Shown: one piece after another, positions 1 to 6,664 of the stretch | Numbering within the stretch: the first letter of the stretch is position 1 | How the letters are laid out: the number at the start of each line of letters is the position of its first letter | Assembly (NCBI GenBank): GCA_900755085.1 | Contig: CAAEFF010000047.1 | Span: 1 to 23,578 of the forward strand | Direction of reading: 5' to 3' | Source of the DNA: an uncultured Streptococcus sp. | GTDB taxonomy: Bacteria > Bacillota > Bacilli > Lactobacillales > Streptococcaceae | Length of the DNA: 23,578 nucleotides | Notes under the pieces: model-generated | What the model was told of the DNA's origin: nothing | What the model saw: only the letters and a program-made list of their open reading frames with translations | The model's database searches: none | Position numbers and translations under genes: made by a program

Positions 1-2
1 CT

Positions 3-209
3 GGTCAAGAATTATCTGGAATTGCAGGTGCAACTCTAAACGCTAACAAACAAATTGGTGGACTTTTTGGTACAACAATTATGGGGATTATAACTACTAA
101 TTTATCCCATGATTGGAATATGGCCATCATTGTCGCATTTCTTGTTAACGTGATAATGTATATTGCTACTTGGTTAATTGCTAGTCGTTACCTTTATGGA
201 AAAGAATAA
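3..209 (+). CDS. MFS transporter, C-terminal fragment (cut by window edge)
   Basis: The frame is open from the left edge to TAA at 207-209, giving the last 68 residues of a larger protein. It reads GQELSGIAGATLNANKQIGG, then a glycine-rich helix, a short polar loop, and a final hydrophobic helix ending in a basic SRYLYGKE tail. A G-I-A-G-x-x-N-x-x-K/R-Q-x-G-G run before the last helix pair is usual in major facilitator superfamily drug-efflux permeases, especially the DHA1/DHA2-like exporters of Firmicutes. It would be an inner-membrane proton-coupled transporter; the substrate cannot be judged from this tail. No terminator lies directly behind the stop; the first good rightward one is about 155 bp on, at 364-389. 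The assignment to MFS is a family-pattern judgement. Confidence 0.7.
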   Translation, partial: GQELSGIAGATLNANKQIGGLFGTTIMGIITTNLSHDWNMAIIVAFLVNVIMYIATWLIASRYLYGKE

Positions 210-253
210 AACTAAACAGAATGCATTCAATTTAAAAGTTGATTATACAGAAA

Positions 254-341
254 AAAACTCTTACAAATGCTATTATGTAGGGATTCAAAGAGTTTTCACT
301 ATATGGTAACCAAACTCTATAGGAGAAGTTTTTCTTTTCCT
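254..341 (+). other. Overlapping stem-forming segments between MFS gene and terminator
   Basis: Three segments share one pairing partner. 254-262 (aaaactctt) is the exact reverse complement of 288-296 (aagagtttt). The same 289-295 segment is also the exact reverse complement of 312-318 (aaactct). The two stems exclude one another. A third stem, 321-328 with 334-341, has 8 pairs including one G:U and a T5 loop. No reading frame is evident. This layout resembles an attenuator or a small structured RNA upstream of the terminator at 364-389, but no ligand class or family is recognised. Confidence 0.4.
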
Positions 342-363
342 GATAGGATTTGTCTACATTCTG

Positions 364-389
364 AGAGAGGTTTAACCCTCTCTTTTTTT
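364..389 (+). terminator. Rho-independent terminator (+)
   Basis: The stem agagagg (364-370) pairs with cctctct (377-383) around a 6-nt loop and runs into a T7 tract at 383-389. It has the right polarity to stop rightward transcription from the MFS side before it enters the opposing U32 gene, whose stop is at 391. Confidence 0.8.
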
Positions 390-390
390 G

Positions 391-1677
391 TTATACTCGA
401 ACAGTTTTACTTGCGCCATCTTTTGAGTAGAGATTGATCAAACCTTCTTGACAAGAACGAATCATATCTCCCGGTTTCACTTCTTGTGGGACAGTGATCG
501 TGAGAAGTTCCATCGGATTTGGTGCGCGATCAATCTTCACTCCATCCTTATCATGTAAGTCTTGGATCTGGCATTCAAAATGTCGGAAGCCTGGTCCGTA
601 GAATTCCACTTGGTCCCCTTCATTGATCACATTCCGTTGACGAATCGTCGCGTTCATGGTAGATGGATCAAAGTCTACTACTTCTCCTACAAATTTGTAT
701 TGAGGAATCTTACGACGTGCCCCAAACAATTGTTCATTTTCAGTCGGTGTTTGGTAGTAGAATCCAGTTGCCAATTCACGTTGAGCAACTTTCCACAATT
801 CATTGATCAAATCATCCTTGATGGCATAAAAGGCTTCTGGACTTTCCATATAAGCATCGCAAGCAGCCTTGTAACAGTTGGCAACTGTTGATACGTAATG
901 GACAGATTTCATTCGGCCTTCAATCTTCAAGCTATCAACCCCATTGTCAATCATGTCTGGAATATTCTCGATCATACACATGTCAACGGCTGACATAGAG
1001 TATTCTTCTGGGACTTGCCCTTTGATACTCTTACGTTCTTGGCCGAATGGCATGTCGTAAAGGTCGTATTTCCAACGGCAAGATTGAGAACAGCCACCAC
1101 GGTTGGCATCCCGGTCAGACATGTGGTTAGAAAGGGTACAACGTCCGGAGTAGGAAATACACATCGCTCCATGAACGAAGGCTTCGATCTCAAGATCGGT
1201 ACGCTTACGAATCTCTGCCAACTCTTCCATGGATACCTCGCGGGCCAAGACGACACGGGTCAAGCCATATTCTTTCCAAAAATGGAAAGTCTCCACATTG
1301 GTTGCAGAAGCTTGCGTAGACAAGTGAATATTGAGTCCAGGTGCATAAGTTGCACAGATTTCAATCAAGGCCGGGTCTGATACGATCACGGCGTCAAGGC
1401 CCATATCCCGCAATTCACGGAACCATTCTCCAGCCCCTTGTTCATTCCCTTCATGAGTTACCATGTTGGAAGCGACGTGTACATCAACTCCACGTGCATG
1501 AGCATATTCAATTCCTTCACGAAGCTCATCCATGGTGAAGTTTCCGGCACGGCTACGCAAACCATAGGCTTGTCCACCAACGAACACAGCGTCTGCCCCA
1601 TAATTAACGGCAACTTTTAGTTTTTCTAATGTTCCAGCAGGTACCAAAACCTCTGGACGTTTTTTTGTATTTGTCAT
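391..1677 (-). CDS. trhP2: U32-family protein, TrhP2/YrrO-like (tRNA 5-hydroxyuridine synthesis)
   Basis: This is a 428-residue member of peptidase family U32. The family was named as collagenases, but characterised bacterial members such as E. coli TrhP (YegQ) and the B. subtilis YrrN/YrrO pair (TrhP1/TrhP2) support prephenate-dependent hydroxylation of uridine 34 in tRNA. An N-terminal TIM-barrel-like part begins RPEVLVPAGTLEKLKVAVNYGADAV. The family's four clustered cysteines are present at C173, C180, C196 and C200 (MCISYSGRC ... GGCSQSC), as expected for an iron-sulfur cluster. The stretch SLKIEGRMKSVHYVS is also typical, and a C-terminal beta-rich domain follows. Length matches YrrO. 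It lies 94 bp behind the paralogue at 1772-2701 on the same strand, which mirrors yrrN-yrrO. The start MTNTKKRPE is preceded by a GGAG-type ribosome site. The tRNA role is taken from the family, not from this sequence. Confidence 0.82.
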   Translation of the reverse strand: MTNTKKRPEVLVPAGTLEKLKVAVNYGADAVFVGGQAYGLRSRAGNFTMDELREGIEYAHARGVDVHVASNMVTHEGNEQGAGEWFRELRDMGLDAVIVSDPALIEICATYAPGLNIHLSTQASATNVETFHFWKEYGLTRVVLAREVSMEELAEIRKRTDLEIEAFVHGAMCISYSGRCTLSNHMSDRDANRGGCSQSCRWKYDLYDMPFGQERKSIKGQVPEEYSMSAVDMCMIENIPDMIDNGVDSLKIEGRMKSVHYVSTVANCYKAACDAYMESPEAFYAIKDDLINELWKVAQRELATGFYYQTPTENEQLFGARRKIPQYKFVGEVVDFDPSTMNATIRQRNVINEGDQVEFYGPGFRHFECQIQDLHDKDGVKIDRAPNPMELLTITVPQEVKPGDMIRSCQEGLINLYSKDGASKTVRV

Positions 1678-1715
1678 GTTTTCTCCAATTTACAAGATTG
1701 TCGATATAATGAATA

Positions 1716-1759
1716 GCCTCTTCGTTCCCTGAAAAAGGAAAACTCTCAAACGAAGAAGC
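1716..1759 (-). other. Intergenic hairpin between the two U32 genes
   Basis: The 1716-1726 arm pairs with 1749-1759 over 11 positions, with one G:T, around a 22-nt loop. It lies in the 94-bp gap between the paralogues. In the direction of the genes it has no T-tract, so it is not an ordinary terminator for them. On the opposite strand it is followed by T6 (1764-1769). It could be an RNA-processing or stability element, or a block to antisense transcription. Confidence 0.45.
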
Positions 1760-1771
1760 CTTAGTTTTTTA

Positions 1772-2701
1772 TTATTTTACACGATCTGGTTCATAATCAT
1801 AGAAACCAGTATCCAAACCACGATTGGCTGGATGCAATTTGCGGATTTCTTCATCAAACAGATAGGCTTGATCCTGTGTAAATGTTCCTTTTTGAATCAA
1901 ATCACGGGCCTTGACAAAGTACTCTGTAATCTTGACAAAGTTTTCACCCGGACAGTAGACACCGTCGAGTTTCCAATGATCAAAGCCATGTTCTACCAAC
2001 TCAGACAATTTGGTCATCATATTCAAGTCATTATTTGAGAAGATATGGGTTCCATGTTTGTCTTCATAGACCGAATAGTGAGAATTTGGATCTCCTGGTT
2101 CTGCTAAGAACAGATCGCGATCTTTGGTCACAGAGTCCTCTGTCTTGATGAAGTTGTAATAGTTCTGAAGAAGAGGTCGTTTTGAATGGTGAATAATGCT
2201 AGCACCGTAAACCAATACTTCTGCTGGAATCTGAAGATTCTCAGCCATTACGAATAATTCGGCAGATGGAATCTCACGAGCCAAAACAGCCTCAGAAGCT
2301 CCTGCTTGTTTTCCCCAGAAATTGATCTGGCGGCTAGAAGTGACCATGGTTGATGCATCGTAAATCGTTTTGAATGGATAGCCATCTCGTTTCAAGACAT
2401 AAAAAACGCCCGCATCTCCGACAGTAATATAATCAGCCTGAATTTCCTTTAGAAAATCTAAAAAAGGCTTGATTGAATCCATCATCGATTGGTGCATGAG
2501 TGCATTTACAGCCACTGTCAATTCTTTGCCAGCAGCATGGACTAATTGGGCAATTCGATTTATTTCGTCATAGCTTAAAGTTTGAGGCAATCGTAATCCG
2601 TAATCTTTTTCACCGACATAGATTCGGTCAACCCCTGTATCAATCAGGGCTTGTGCTCGCTCAACACTCTCTGCTGTTGCTGTAATTATAATATTTTTCA
2701 T
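1772..2701 (-). CDS. trhP1: U32-family protein, TrhP1/YrrN-like, lacking the cysteine cluster
   Basis: This 309-residue paralogue of the downstream gene shares the family layout: VDRIYVGEKDYGLRLPQ near residues 24-40, a TVAVNALMH strand, then VLAREIPSAE. At the place where the 428-aa protein has MC...GRC it reads VYGASIIHHSKRPLLQNYYN (about 164-183), so the iron-sulfur cysteines are absent. Loss of the cluster in the shorter member is my reading of the sequence; B. subtilis also has a short/long pair (YrrN/YrrO) acting in tRNA ho5U34 synthesis. It may be a structural partner of the cysteine-bearing protein in a heteromer. A likely promoter -10 (2708-2713) ends only 6 nt before the ATG, so initiation may be leaderless. 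Confidence 0.78.
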   Translation of the reverse strand: MKNIIITATAESVERAQALIDTGVDRIYVGEKDYGLRLPQTLSYDEINRIAQLVHAAGKELTVAVNALMHQSMMDSIKPFLDFLKEIQADYITVGDAGVFYVLKRDGYPFKTIYDASTMVTSSRQINFWGKQAGASEAVLAREIPSAELFVMAENLQIPAEVLVYGASIIHHSKRPLLQNYYNFIKTEDSVTKDRDLFLAEPGDPNSHYSVYEDKHGTHIFSNNDLNMMTKLSELVEHGFDHWKLDGVYCPGENFVKITEYFVKARDLIQKGTFTQDQAYLFDEEIRKLHPANRGLDTGFYDYEPDRVK

Positions 2702-2707
2702 AGAACC

Positions 2708-2716
2708 ATTATAACA
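2708..2716 (-). promoter_or_regulatory. Extended -10 of trhP1, 6 nt from its ATG
   Basis: On the minus strand the bases read TGTTATAAT, with TATAAT at 2708-2713. The start codon begins at 2701, so only 2702-2707 separate them. A normal transcription start would fall at or within a base or two of the ATG, and no Shine-Dalgarno fits in that space. Confidence 0.65.
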
Positions 2717-2759
2717 AAAATTCCGATATTCTAGAAAAATTTATTTATTTTGTAAAATT

Positions 2760-2776
2760 TGTAACATTTTTGTAAC
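2760..2776 (+). promoter_or_regulatory. WalR/VicR-type direct repeat, TGTAAC-N5-TGTAAC
   Basis: TGTAAC (2760-2765), ATTTT, TGTAAC (2771-2776) exactly fits the published WalR (YycF/VicR) consensus TGTWAH-N5-TGTWAH. A further TGTAAA lies at 2751-2756. The box ends 22 nt before the extended -10 at 2799-2804, so it sits just upstream of and against the -35 region, where WalR usually activates. The target would be the small membrane protein at 2831. It could also affect trhP1 on the other strand, whose -10 is about 47 bp away. Confidence 0.6.
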
Positions 2777-2795
2777 ATTTATATACCTGAATTCA

Positions 2796-2804
2796 TGATA
2801 GAAT
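2796..2804 (+). promoter_or_regulatory. Extended -10 promoter of the 2831 gene
   Basis: TGATAGAAT, with TAGAAT at 2799-2804, leaves a leader of about 20 nt that contains AGGAGAG as the ribosome binding site. There is no convincing -35 at 16-18 nt, which fits a promoter that needs an activator at the adjacent TGTAAC repeats. Confidence 0.6.
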
Positions 2805-2830
2805 AATAGAGTACTGTTAGGAGAGAGAAA

Positions 2831-3124
2831 ATGCCCGTAAGAAATTTAAGACACTATGATGAAGAATTCGATTATATCGAATTAACCAAACAAACCCAAG
2901 AAACCCCTATTCAGGACTACGCTCCTGAAGTTGAACCAGCGCCTCAATTAAGTGAATTGCTATATTTTTTAAATATCGCTATTTTCTGTGTGTTGACAGT
3001 TGTGTTTAGTTTTATCTTTTTAGCAACGAAAATGAATACCTTCTTTGCGTTTGCCTTAGCTATTGGTTCTAGCTTTGCTAGTATTCAAGGATTCCGAATT
3101 TACTACAATAAACGAAAAAAATAA
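2831..3124 (+). CDS. Small two-helix membrane protein (DUF3270-like)
   Basis: This 97-residue protein has a polar, acidic N-terminal part (residues 1-50, rich in E, Q, P and T). Two hydrophobic segments follow, at about 53-74 (LLYFLNIAIFCVLTVVFSFI) and 80-96, with a short basic tail YYNKRKK. There is no signal-peptide cleavage site or catalytic motif. The layout and ending match small streptococcal proteins grouped as DUF3270, but I recall this rather than having checked it. The start is fixed by AGGAGAG 6-7 nt upstream. It is a single-gene unit with its own promoter, a WalR-type box and a UUCG terminator directly after the stop. The box suggests a link to cell-wall homeostasis, because WalR controls wall hydrolases and related envelope genes in Gram-positives; the function is otherwise unknown. 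Confidence 0.7.
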   Translation: MPVRNLRHYDEEFDYIELTKQTQETPIQDYAPEVEPAPQLSELLYFLNIAIFCVLTVVFSFIFLATKMNTFFAFALAIGSSFASIQGFRIYYNKRKK

Positions 3125-3148
3125 AAATCAGGTTCGCCTGATTTTTTT
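3124..3148 (+). terminator. Rho-independent terminator with UUCG loop
   Basis: The stem aaaatcagg/cctgatttt closes on a TTCG tetraloop at 3133-3136 and is followed by a T run to 3148. It starts at the TAA stop (3122-3124) of the small membrane protein. Confidence 0.85.
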
Positions 3149-3225
3149 ATTTTAGTCGAATTTTTTTACAAAAATAAAAGTCCAAAAATAACTTCTAACT
3201 ACCAACTGATCGTTTCACTTCCAAA

Positions 3226-3252
3226 AAAATGAGGCTCCGAGAGCTTCATTTT
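3226..3252. repeat. Terminator-like hairpin, copy 1
   Basis: A 27-nt element whose core is ATGAGGCTCCGAGAGCTTCAT, inside A4/T4 flanks. It is repeated with a single base change at 3505-3531. It can fold as an 11-pair stem with one wobble and a 5-nt loop. No gene ends directly beside this copy, so it looks like a duplicated or moved terminator. Confidence 0.65.
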
Positions 3253-3504
3253 GAGAGCGTAGACAAACTGTTCTTCTTTATAAATCTGAAAAATTCTACA
3301 AAAATAAAAAAATTTATTCGTTTGAATTATTCAATCATCTACTAAAATTTTCCGCCGTGAGAAAAGTGCCTGAAACATAATTGTTTCAGGCACTCGGGAG
3401 TTTTGAAACTTTAGGTTCAAAACTAAGTCATGGAACTTCTTTGAAGTTCGCTGACGTCCGCACTCACCTAAGGAAAGTTTTTTAGATGACTTTGTCCTCA
3501 ATCT
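3253..3504. repeat. Chain of inverted repeats in the gene-free stretch 3150-3530
   Basis: This stretch has no convincing gene; the minus-strand frame at 3331-3582 is low-complexity and crosses the hairpins. The segment 3253-3364 is AT-rich and featureless apart from a 13-mer, TACAAAAATAAAA, found at 3167-3179 and 3297-3309. From 3365 four hairpins follow in a row. 3365-3377 pairs with 3382-3394 (13 perfect pairs, 4-nt loop). 3399-3407 pairs with 3416-3424 (9 pairs). 3433-3439 pairs with 3443-3449 (7 pairs, TTT loop, closed outside by gtca/tgac). 3481-3487 pairs with 3501-3507 (7 pairs). This density resembles the composite intergenic repeats of streptococci (BOX/RUP class). I cannot match it to a named element. 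Confidence 0.6.
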
Positions 3505-3531
3505 AAAATGAGGCTCCGAGAGCCTCATTTT
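3505..3531. terminator. Bidirectional terminator-like hairpin, copy 2
   Basis: The stem aaaatgaggct/agcctcatttt is perfect over 11 pairs with loop ccgag. It is followed by T6 on the plus strand and by TTTTAG on the minus strand. It abuts the stop of the YtxH-type gene (3533) and probably ends the hprK operon, although its T-tract is weaker in that direction. Confidence 0.7.
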
Positions 3532-3532
3532 T

Positions 3533-3991
3533 TCATGCTTCTTTTGTTTCTTCTTCAGCTGCTTCTTCAGGATCTTTTTCATCCAAGTCTAGCACGATGT
3601 CTTCTGATTCTGTTTGTTTGCGAATGGATTGAACCAAGTCATTGCCACTTAGATTTTCTTTTTGAAGTTTATCCTTAAATGAGTGATAGACTTCTTGAGA
3701 TTTTTCAACCACATCTTGCGTTTTTTCTTTGACAGATTCCAAAACAGTTCCTGTCGTAATTTCTCCAGAACCGACTTTTTCTTTGGTTTGTTGGATCACT
3801 TCTGCTGCTTGTTTTGAAACATCCTTAGCAGTTTGTTTAACCGATTCATGTACTTCTTGAGGATCTTCTTGATAATCTTTTACGAAGCGCACCACTTTTT
3901 TAGTGACTTTTTTTCCTTGCTCTGTTGACAAATAGTAGGCTGCTGAAGCACCTGAAATGACACCAATTAATAAACTAGATAAACGTCCCAT
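3533..3991 (-). CDS. YtxH-domain protein
   Basis: A 152-residue protein beginning MGRLSSLLIGVISGASAAYY, a short glycine/alanine-rich hydrophobic segment, followed by STEQGKKVTKKVVRFVKDYQ. This is the classic start of YtxH-family proteins, membrane-anchored or amphipathic proteins of Firmicutes. Residues about 40-115 are a long charged helical region with repeated K-E-x-V and T-K-E-K patterns, likely coiled coil. The C-terminus is strongly acidic (LDLDEKDPEEAAEEETKEA). It is the last gene of the hprK-lgt-DUF948-YtxH run, 14 bp behind its neighbour, and ends at the hairpin at 3505-3531. Envelope or stress-related roles have been suggested for the family; no activity can be read from the sequence. 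Confidence 0.8.
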   Translation of the reverse strand: MGRLSSLLIGVISGASAAYYLSTEQGKKVTKKVVRFVKDYQEDPQEVHESVKQTAKDVSKQAAEVIQQTKEKVGSGEITTGTVLESVKEKTQDVVEKSQEVYHSFKDKLQKENLSGNDLVQSIRKQTESEDIVLDLDEKDPEEAAEEETKEA

Positions 3992-4005
3992 CTTTTTCCT
4001 CGATT

Positions 4006-4389
4006 CTATTTAAATAATTTTGAAGCCATCTGAATCGCTTTTAATCCGATAGAGGCTTTTACAGTTTTCCCACCAGCTGATGCAGCTTTAACACTCAATT
4101 GACGCGCTTGGTCATTCAAATCTGAAACTGACACGGAAAGATCTGCTACAGCTGTAAACAAGGGGTCGATCGTTGCTACTTTTTGATTCAAATCATCCGT
4201 TAAAACATTGACTTTTGCCAATAGATCATTGGTCTGATGCAAGGTGACATTGACATCCGATGTTAAGACTTGGATGGTCTTTTGCGTCTCATCTACGACT
4301 TTTCCAATCTTTGAGAGGAAGAAAATCAGGTAAATGACTAACGCTACTAAAGCAAGGCCTAAGAGACCGTATGCAATTTCAATAAACAT
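4006..4389 (-). CDS. DUF948 membrane-anchored protein
   Basis: A 127-residue protein with one N-terminal transmembrane helix (about residues 4-27, YGLLGLALVALVIYLIFFL). The soluble part is helical, with repeated heptad-like polar stretches (VDETQKTIQVLTSDVNVTLH, then DDLNQKVATIDPLFTAVADL), typical of DUF948. The C-terminus is alanine/lysine-rich. The family is widespread in Firmicutes beside YtxH proteins and has methyl-accepting-chemotaxis-like helices, but no known enzymatic role. It lies 3 bp after lgt and 14 bp before the YtxH gene, so co-transcription is almost certain. The order hprK-lgt-DUF948-YtxH is common in streptococci, which supports the call. Confidence 0.82.
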   Translation of the reverse strand: MFIEIAYGLLGLALVALVIYLIFFLSKIGKVVDETQKTIQVLTSDVNVTLHQTNDLLAKVNVLTDDLNQKVATIDPLFTAVADLSVSVSDLNDQARQLSVKAASAGGKTVKASIGLKAIQMASKLFK

Positions 4390-4392
4390 ATG

Positions 4393-5175
4393 TTACTCCT
4401 TTACTTCTACATAATAAGGGGCTTTTTTGCGCCGCTGATAAATAATAATAACGAGTCCAACTAGAATTAGAATCATTGATAACCATTGAGAAACACGCAG
4501 ACCTGCAAACATCAAGCTATCCATCCGCATTCCCTCGATAATCATTCGCCCAAAACCATACCAAATGAGGTAAAAGGCTGTGATTTCACCTTGCCTCAAA
4601 AAATGAGGTTTTCTACGAAGAAGCAAGATCAAGAGAAATCCTAACAGATTCCAACTGGATTCATATAAGAACGTTGGCTGACGGTAACTGCCATCTATAT
4701 ACATTTGGTCTCGAATAAAAGAGGGCAGGTAGTTGAGACTCTTAACAGTAGCTCCATAAGCTTCCTGGTTGAAGAAGTTCCCCCAACGTCCAATACTCTG
4801 GGCAATCATGACGCTTGGGGCCGCAATATCTAAAAAGTCGATCGGTTCAATCAAACGTCTACGAGAGAAAAGATAAAGAACTAAAGCACCTGTTAAGAGA
4901 CCACCATAAATCGCGATTCCTCCGTTCCAAATAGCAAAAATCTCACCAAGGTGCTGGCTATAATAGCCCCATTCGAAAGTAACGTAATAGAGTCTGGCAC
5001 CCACAATCGCAAGAGGAAAAGCAATCAGAATGAAATCAATGATGGCATCTGGATCAATTTTCTTACGAGGCGCTTCTTTCATGGAAAGATAAACAGCTAG
5101 AATCAAACCAGAGACAATACAAATTGCGTACCAACGAATACTGATCGGACCTAATTGAAGGGCTACTGGATTCAT
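4393..5175 (-). CDS. lgt: Prolipoprotein diacylglyceryl transferase
   Basis: This 260-residue polytopic enzyme transfers diacylglycerol from phosphatidylglycerol to the lipobox cysteine of prolipoproteins, the first step of lipoprotein maturation at the outer face of the membrane. The signature GRWGNFFNQEAYG is at residues 129-141 (family pattern GRxGNFxNxExxG, which includes the catalytically important Arg and Asn). Other conserved stretches are ISIRWYAICIVSG near the N-terminus, GARLYYV (59-65), NGGIAIYGGL (84-93) and YGFGRMIIEGMRMD near the C-terminus. About seven hydrophobic helices are visible and the length is normal. Its start overlaps the hprK stop as ATGA (5172-5175), so the two are translationally coupled. 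In streptococci this gene is usual directly after hprK. Confidence 0.96.
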   Translation of the reverse strand: MNPVALQLGPISIRWYAICIVSGLILAVYLSMKEAPRKKIDPDAIIDFILIAFPLAIVGARLYYVTFEWGYYSQHLGEIFAIWNGGIAIYGGLLTGALVLYLFSRRRLIEPIDFLDIAAPSVMIAQSIGRWGNFFNQEAYGATVKSLNYLPSFIRDQMYIDGSYRQPTFLYESSWNLLGFLLILLLRRKPHFLRQGEITAFYLIWYGFGRMIIEGMRMDSLMFAGLRVSQWLSMILILVGLVIIIYQRRKKAPYYVEVKE

Positions 5176-6104
5176 TCCTTCACCTCATTTTGACTAATCA
5201 ACTGGGACAAACGTTCTTCAAAGGTTTTAGTGGCATCATAGCCCATTTGTTTGGCACGAACATTCATGGCTGCTGCTTCAATCACGACCGAAATATTTCG
5301 ACCTGTCTTCACTGGAATGCGAATACGAGGAATGGTGACTCCACCGATTTCCAACTCTTCTGCGTTGTTACCAAGACGATCATAAGTTTGGTCCTTAGCA
5401 TAATTTTCCAGGTAAACGTCGATTTGAACTTGTGAAGAATCCTTCACAGCACTCGCACCGTATAGACTCATGACATCGATAATCCCGACACCACGGATTT
5501 CTAGTAGGTGACGTAGGATTTCAGCAGGCTCTCCCCAAAGGGTCATCTCATCTCTCGCATAGATATCGACTCGGTCATCCGCTACGAGACGGTGACCCCG
5601 CTTGACAAGTTCCAAAGCTGTCTCGCTCTTACCGATCCCGCTATCTCCTTGGATCAAGACCCCCATCCCATAAATATCCATCAAAACACCATGAACACTG
5701 GTACGTTCTGCCAAGCGGCTATCCAAATAACTGGATAACTCACCAGACAAACGGCTCGTCGCAACATTGCTCTTTAAAATAGCCAGCTGCTTCTCTTCCG
5801 CAGCCCGTAACATTTCTTCTGGAATGTCCAAATTCCGCGCGACAATGATGACAGGTGTCTCTGGTTGGAACATCTTGCGTAAAACTTGATGTCGGTTGTG
5901 AGAGCTCATCTTCACCAGGTAGGACCATTCTTTCATTCCTACAAGCTGAATCCGCTCAGGTGTGTAATAGTCAAAATAGCCCGTCATTTCAAGACCTGGA
6001 CGTGAGATGTCCGCAGTCGTAATTTCCTTGCTTAAGAGGTTATCATCCCCATAAACAACTGACAGACGAAGCTTTTCCTGTATATCGCGAACAGTAACTG
6101 CCAT
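5172..6104 (-). CDS. hprK: HPr kinase/phosphorylase
   Basis: HprK phosphorylates Ser46 of HPr with ATP or pyrophosphate and reverses the reaction, which sets carbon catabolite repression through CcpA. The protein has 310 residues, the usual length. The N-terminal domain ends near residue 130. The P-loop GDSGIGKS is at 153-160, preceded by the conserved VHGVLMDIYG with His138. LVADDRVDI (173-181) follows, and the family signature around LEIRGVGIIDVMSLYG is at 201-216. The C-terminal K-rich helix is present. It is the first gene of its operon, with a good extended -10 at 6134-6139 and AAAGGGAG as ribosome site. Nothing is missing or unusual. Confidence 0.97.
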   Translation of the reverse strand: MAVTVRDIQEKLRLSVVYGDDNLLSKEITTADISRPGLEMTGYFDYYTPERIQLVGMKEWSYLVKMSSHNRHQVLRKMFQPETPVIIVARNLDIPEEMLRAAEEKQLAILKSNVATSRLSGELSSYLDSRLAERTSVHGVLMDIYGMGVLIQGDSGIGKSETALELVKRGHRLVADDRVDIYARDEMTLWGEPAEILRHLLEIRGVGIIDVMSLYGASAVKDSSQVQIDVYLENYAKDQTYDRLGNNAEELEIGGVTIPRIRIPVKTGRNISVVIEAAAMNVRAKQMGYDATKTFEERLSQLISQNEVKE

Positions 6105-6133
6105 ATCATTCTCCCTTTTAAAATTCTCTCTCT

Positions 6134-6142
6134 ATTATAGCA
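6134..6142 (-). promoter_or_regulatory. Promoter of the hprK operon
   Basis: The minus strand reads TGCTATAAT (TATAAT at 6134-6139), leaving about 23 nt of leader with an AAAGGGAG ribosome site. A short inverted repeat (cttcag, 8 nt, ctgaag) lies just upstream at about 6151-6170, where the -35 would be; no good -35 hexamer is seen. Confidence 0.7.
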
Positions 6143-6213
6143 GATTTTCTCTTCAGACGAGAGACTGAAGTGTCATTTGAATGATCCATTTTCAACTCCT
6201 TTTTAATGCGACT

Positions 6214-6246
6214 AAAAAGAGGCCAAGACAATTGTCTCTAACCTCT
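6214..6246 (-). terminator. Terminator of the tex-sprT-PspC operon (-)
   Basis: On the minus strand, agagg pairs with cctct across an inner agacaattgtct palindrome and runs into TTTTT. It lies 38 bp after the stop of the gene at 6284 and before the hprK promoter. Confidence 0.7.
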
Positions 6247-6283
6247 AGGAAATGATGGTAACATCTGAAGAATGCTCCAGCCT

Positions 6284-6652
6284 TCAGCCTTGCAAGAAAT
6301 CTTTGATCATGGATTTGATTCCAGTCGAGACAGCATAGACCACCGCATTGGAAGGAAATGCAATCAATCCGAGCATAAAGGCGATAGGTCCTCCCCCCAA
6401 CAAGGACAAAACCAGATACAACATCGGCAGAAATAAAATCGAAAACCGATAAATTTGTGGCTCTCTTGCCCTTTCTGTTGTCAGAAACAAGAGGTAGAAG
6501 AGACTATTCCAAATGCCCAGTGGATAAAGGGCCATTCCGATAAAAACTGTTCCAACTCCTTCTCCAAAAACACAATTTAAAATGAAAAACTGTCCTATAA
6601 AACTGAAGAAGAGATATAGAATAAAAGCAAGGTAATAGAACTTCTGCTTCAC
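6284..6652 (-). CDS. Hypothetical four-helix membrane protein
   Basis: 122 residues, mostly hydrophobic, with about four membrane segments: residues 5-25 (YYLAFILYLFFSFIGQFFIL), 32-58, 68-88 and 90-110. Short charged loops include TTERAREPQIYR. There is no catalytic motif and I do not recognise a family. It sits 12 bp behind the PspC-domain gene on the same strand and shares its terminator, so it is probably made with it. Many PspC-domain genes have such small integral-membrane partners in envelope-stress units, which is a context inference only. Confidence 0.65.
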   Translation of the reverse strand: MKQKFYYLAFILYLFFSFIGQFFILNCVFGEGVGTVFIGMALYPLGIWNSLFYLLFLTTERAREPQIYRFSILFLPMLYLVLSLLGGGPIAFMLGLIAFPSNAVVYAVSTGIKSMIKDFLQG

Positions 6653-6664
6653 CCGGAACTCCTT

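Noticed and set aside
3331..3582. 83-aa minus-strand frame beginning MKKILKKQLKKKQKK
   Set aside because: It overlaps the real YtxH gene end in another frame and then crosses the hairpin chain. The composition is low-complexity and there is no ribosome site of its own.
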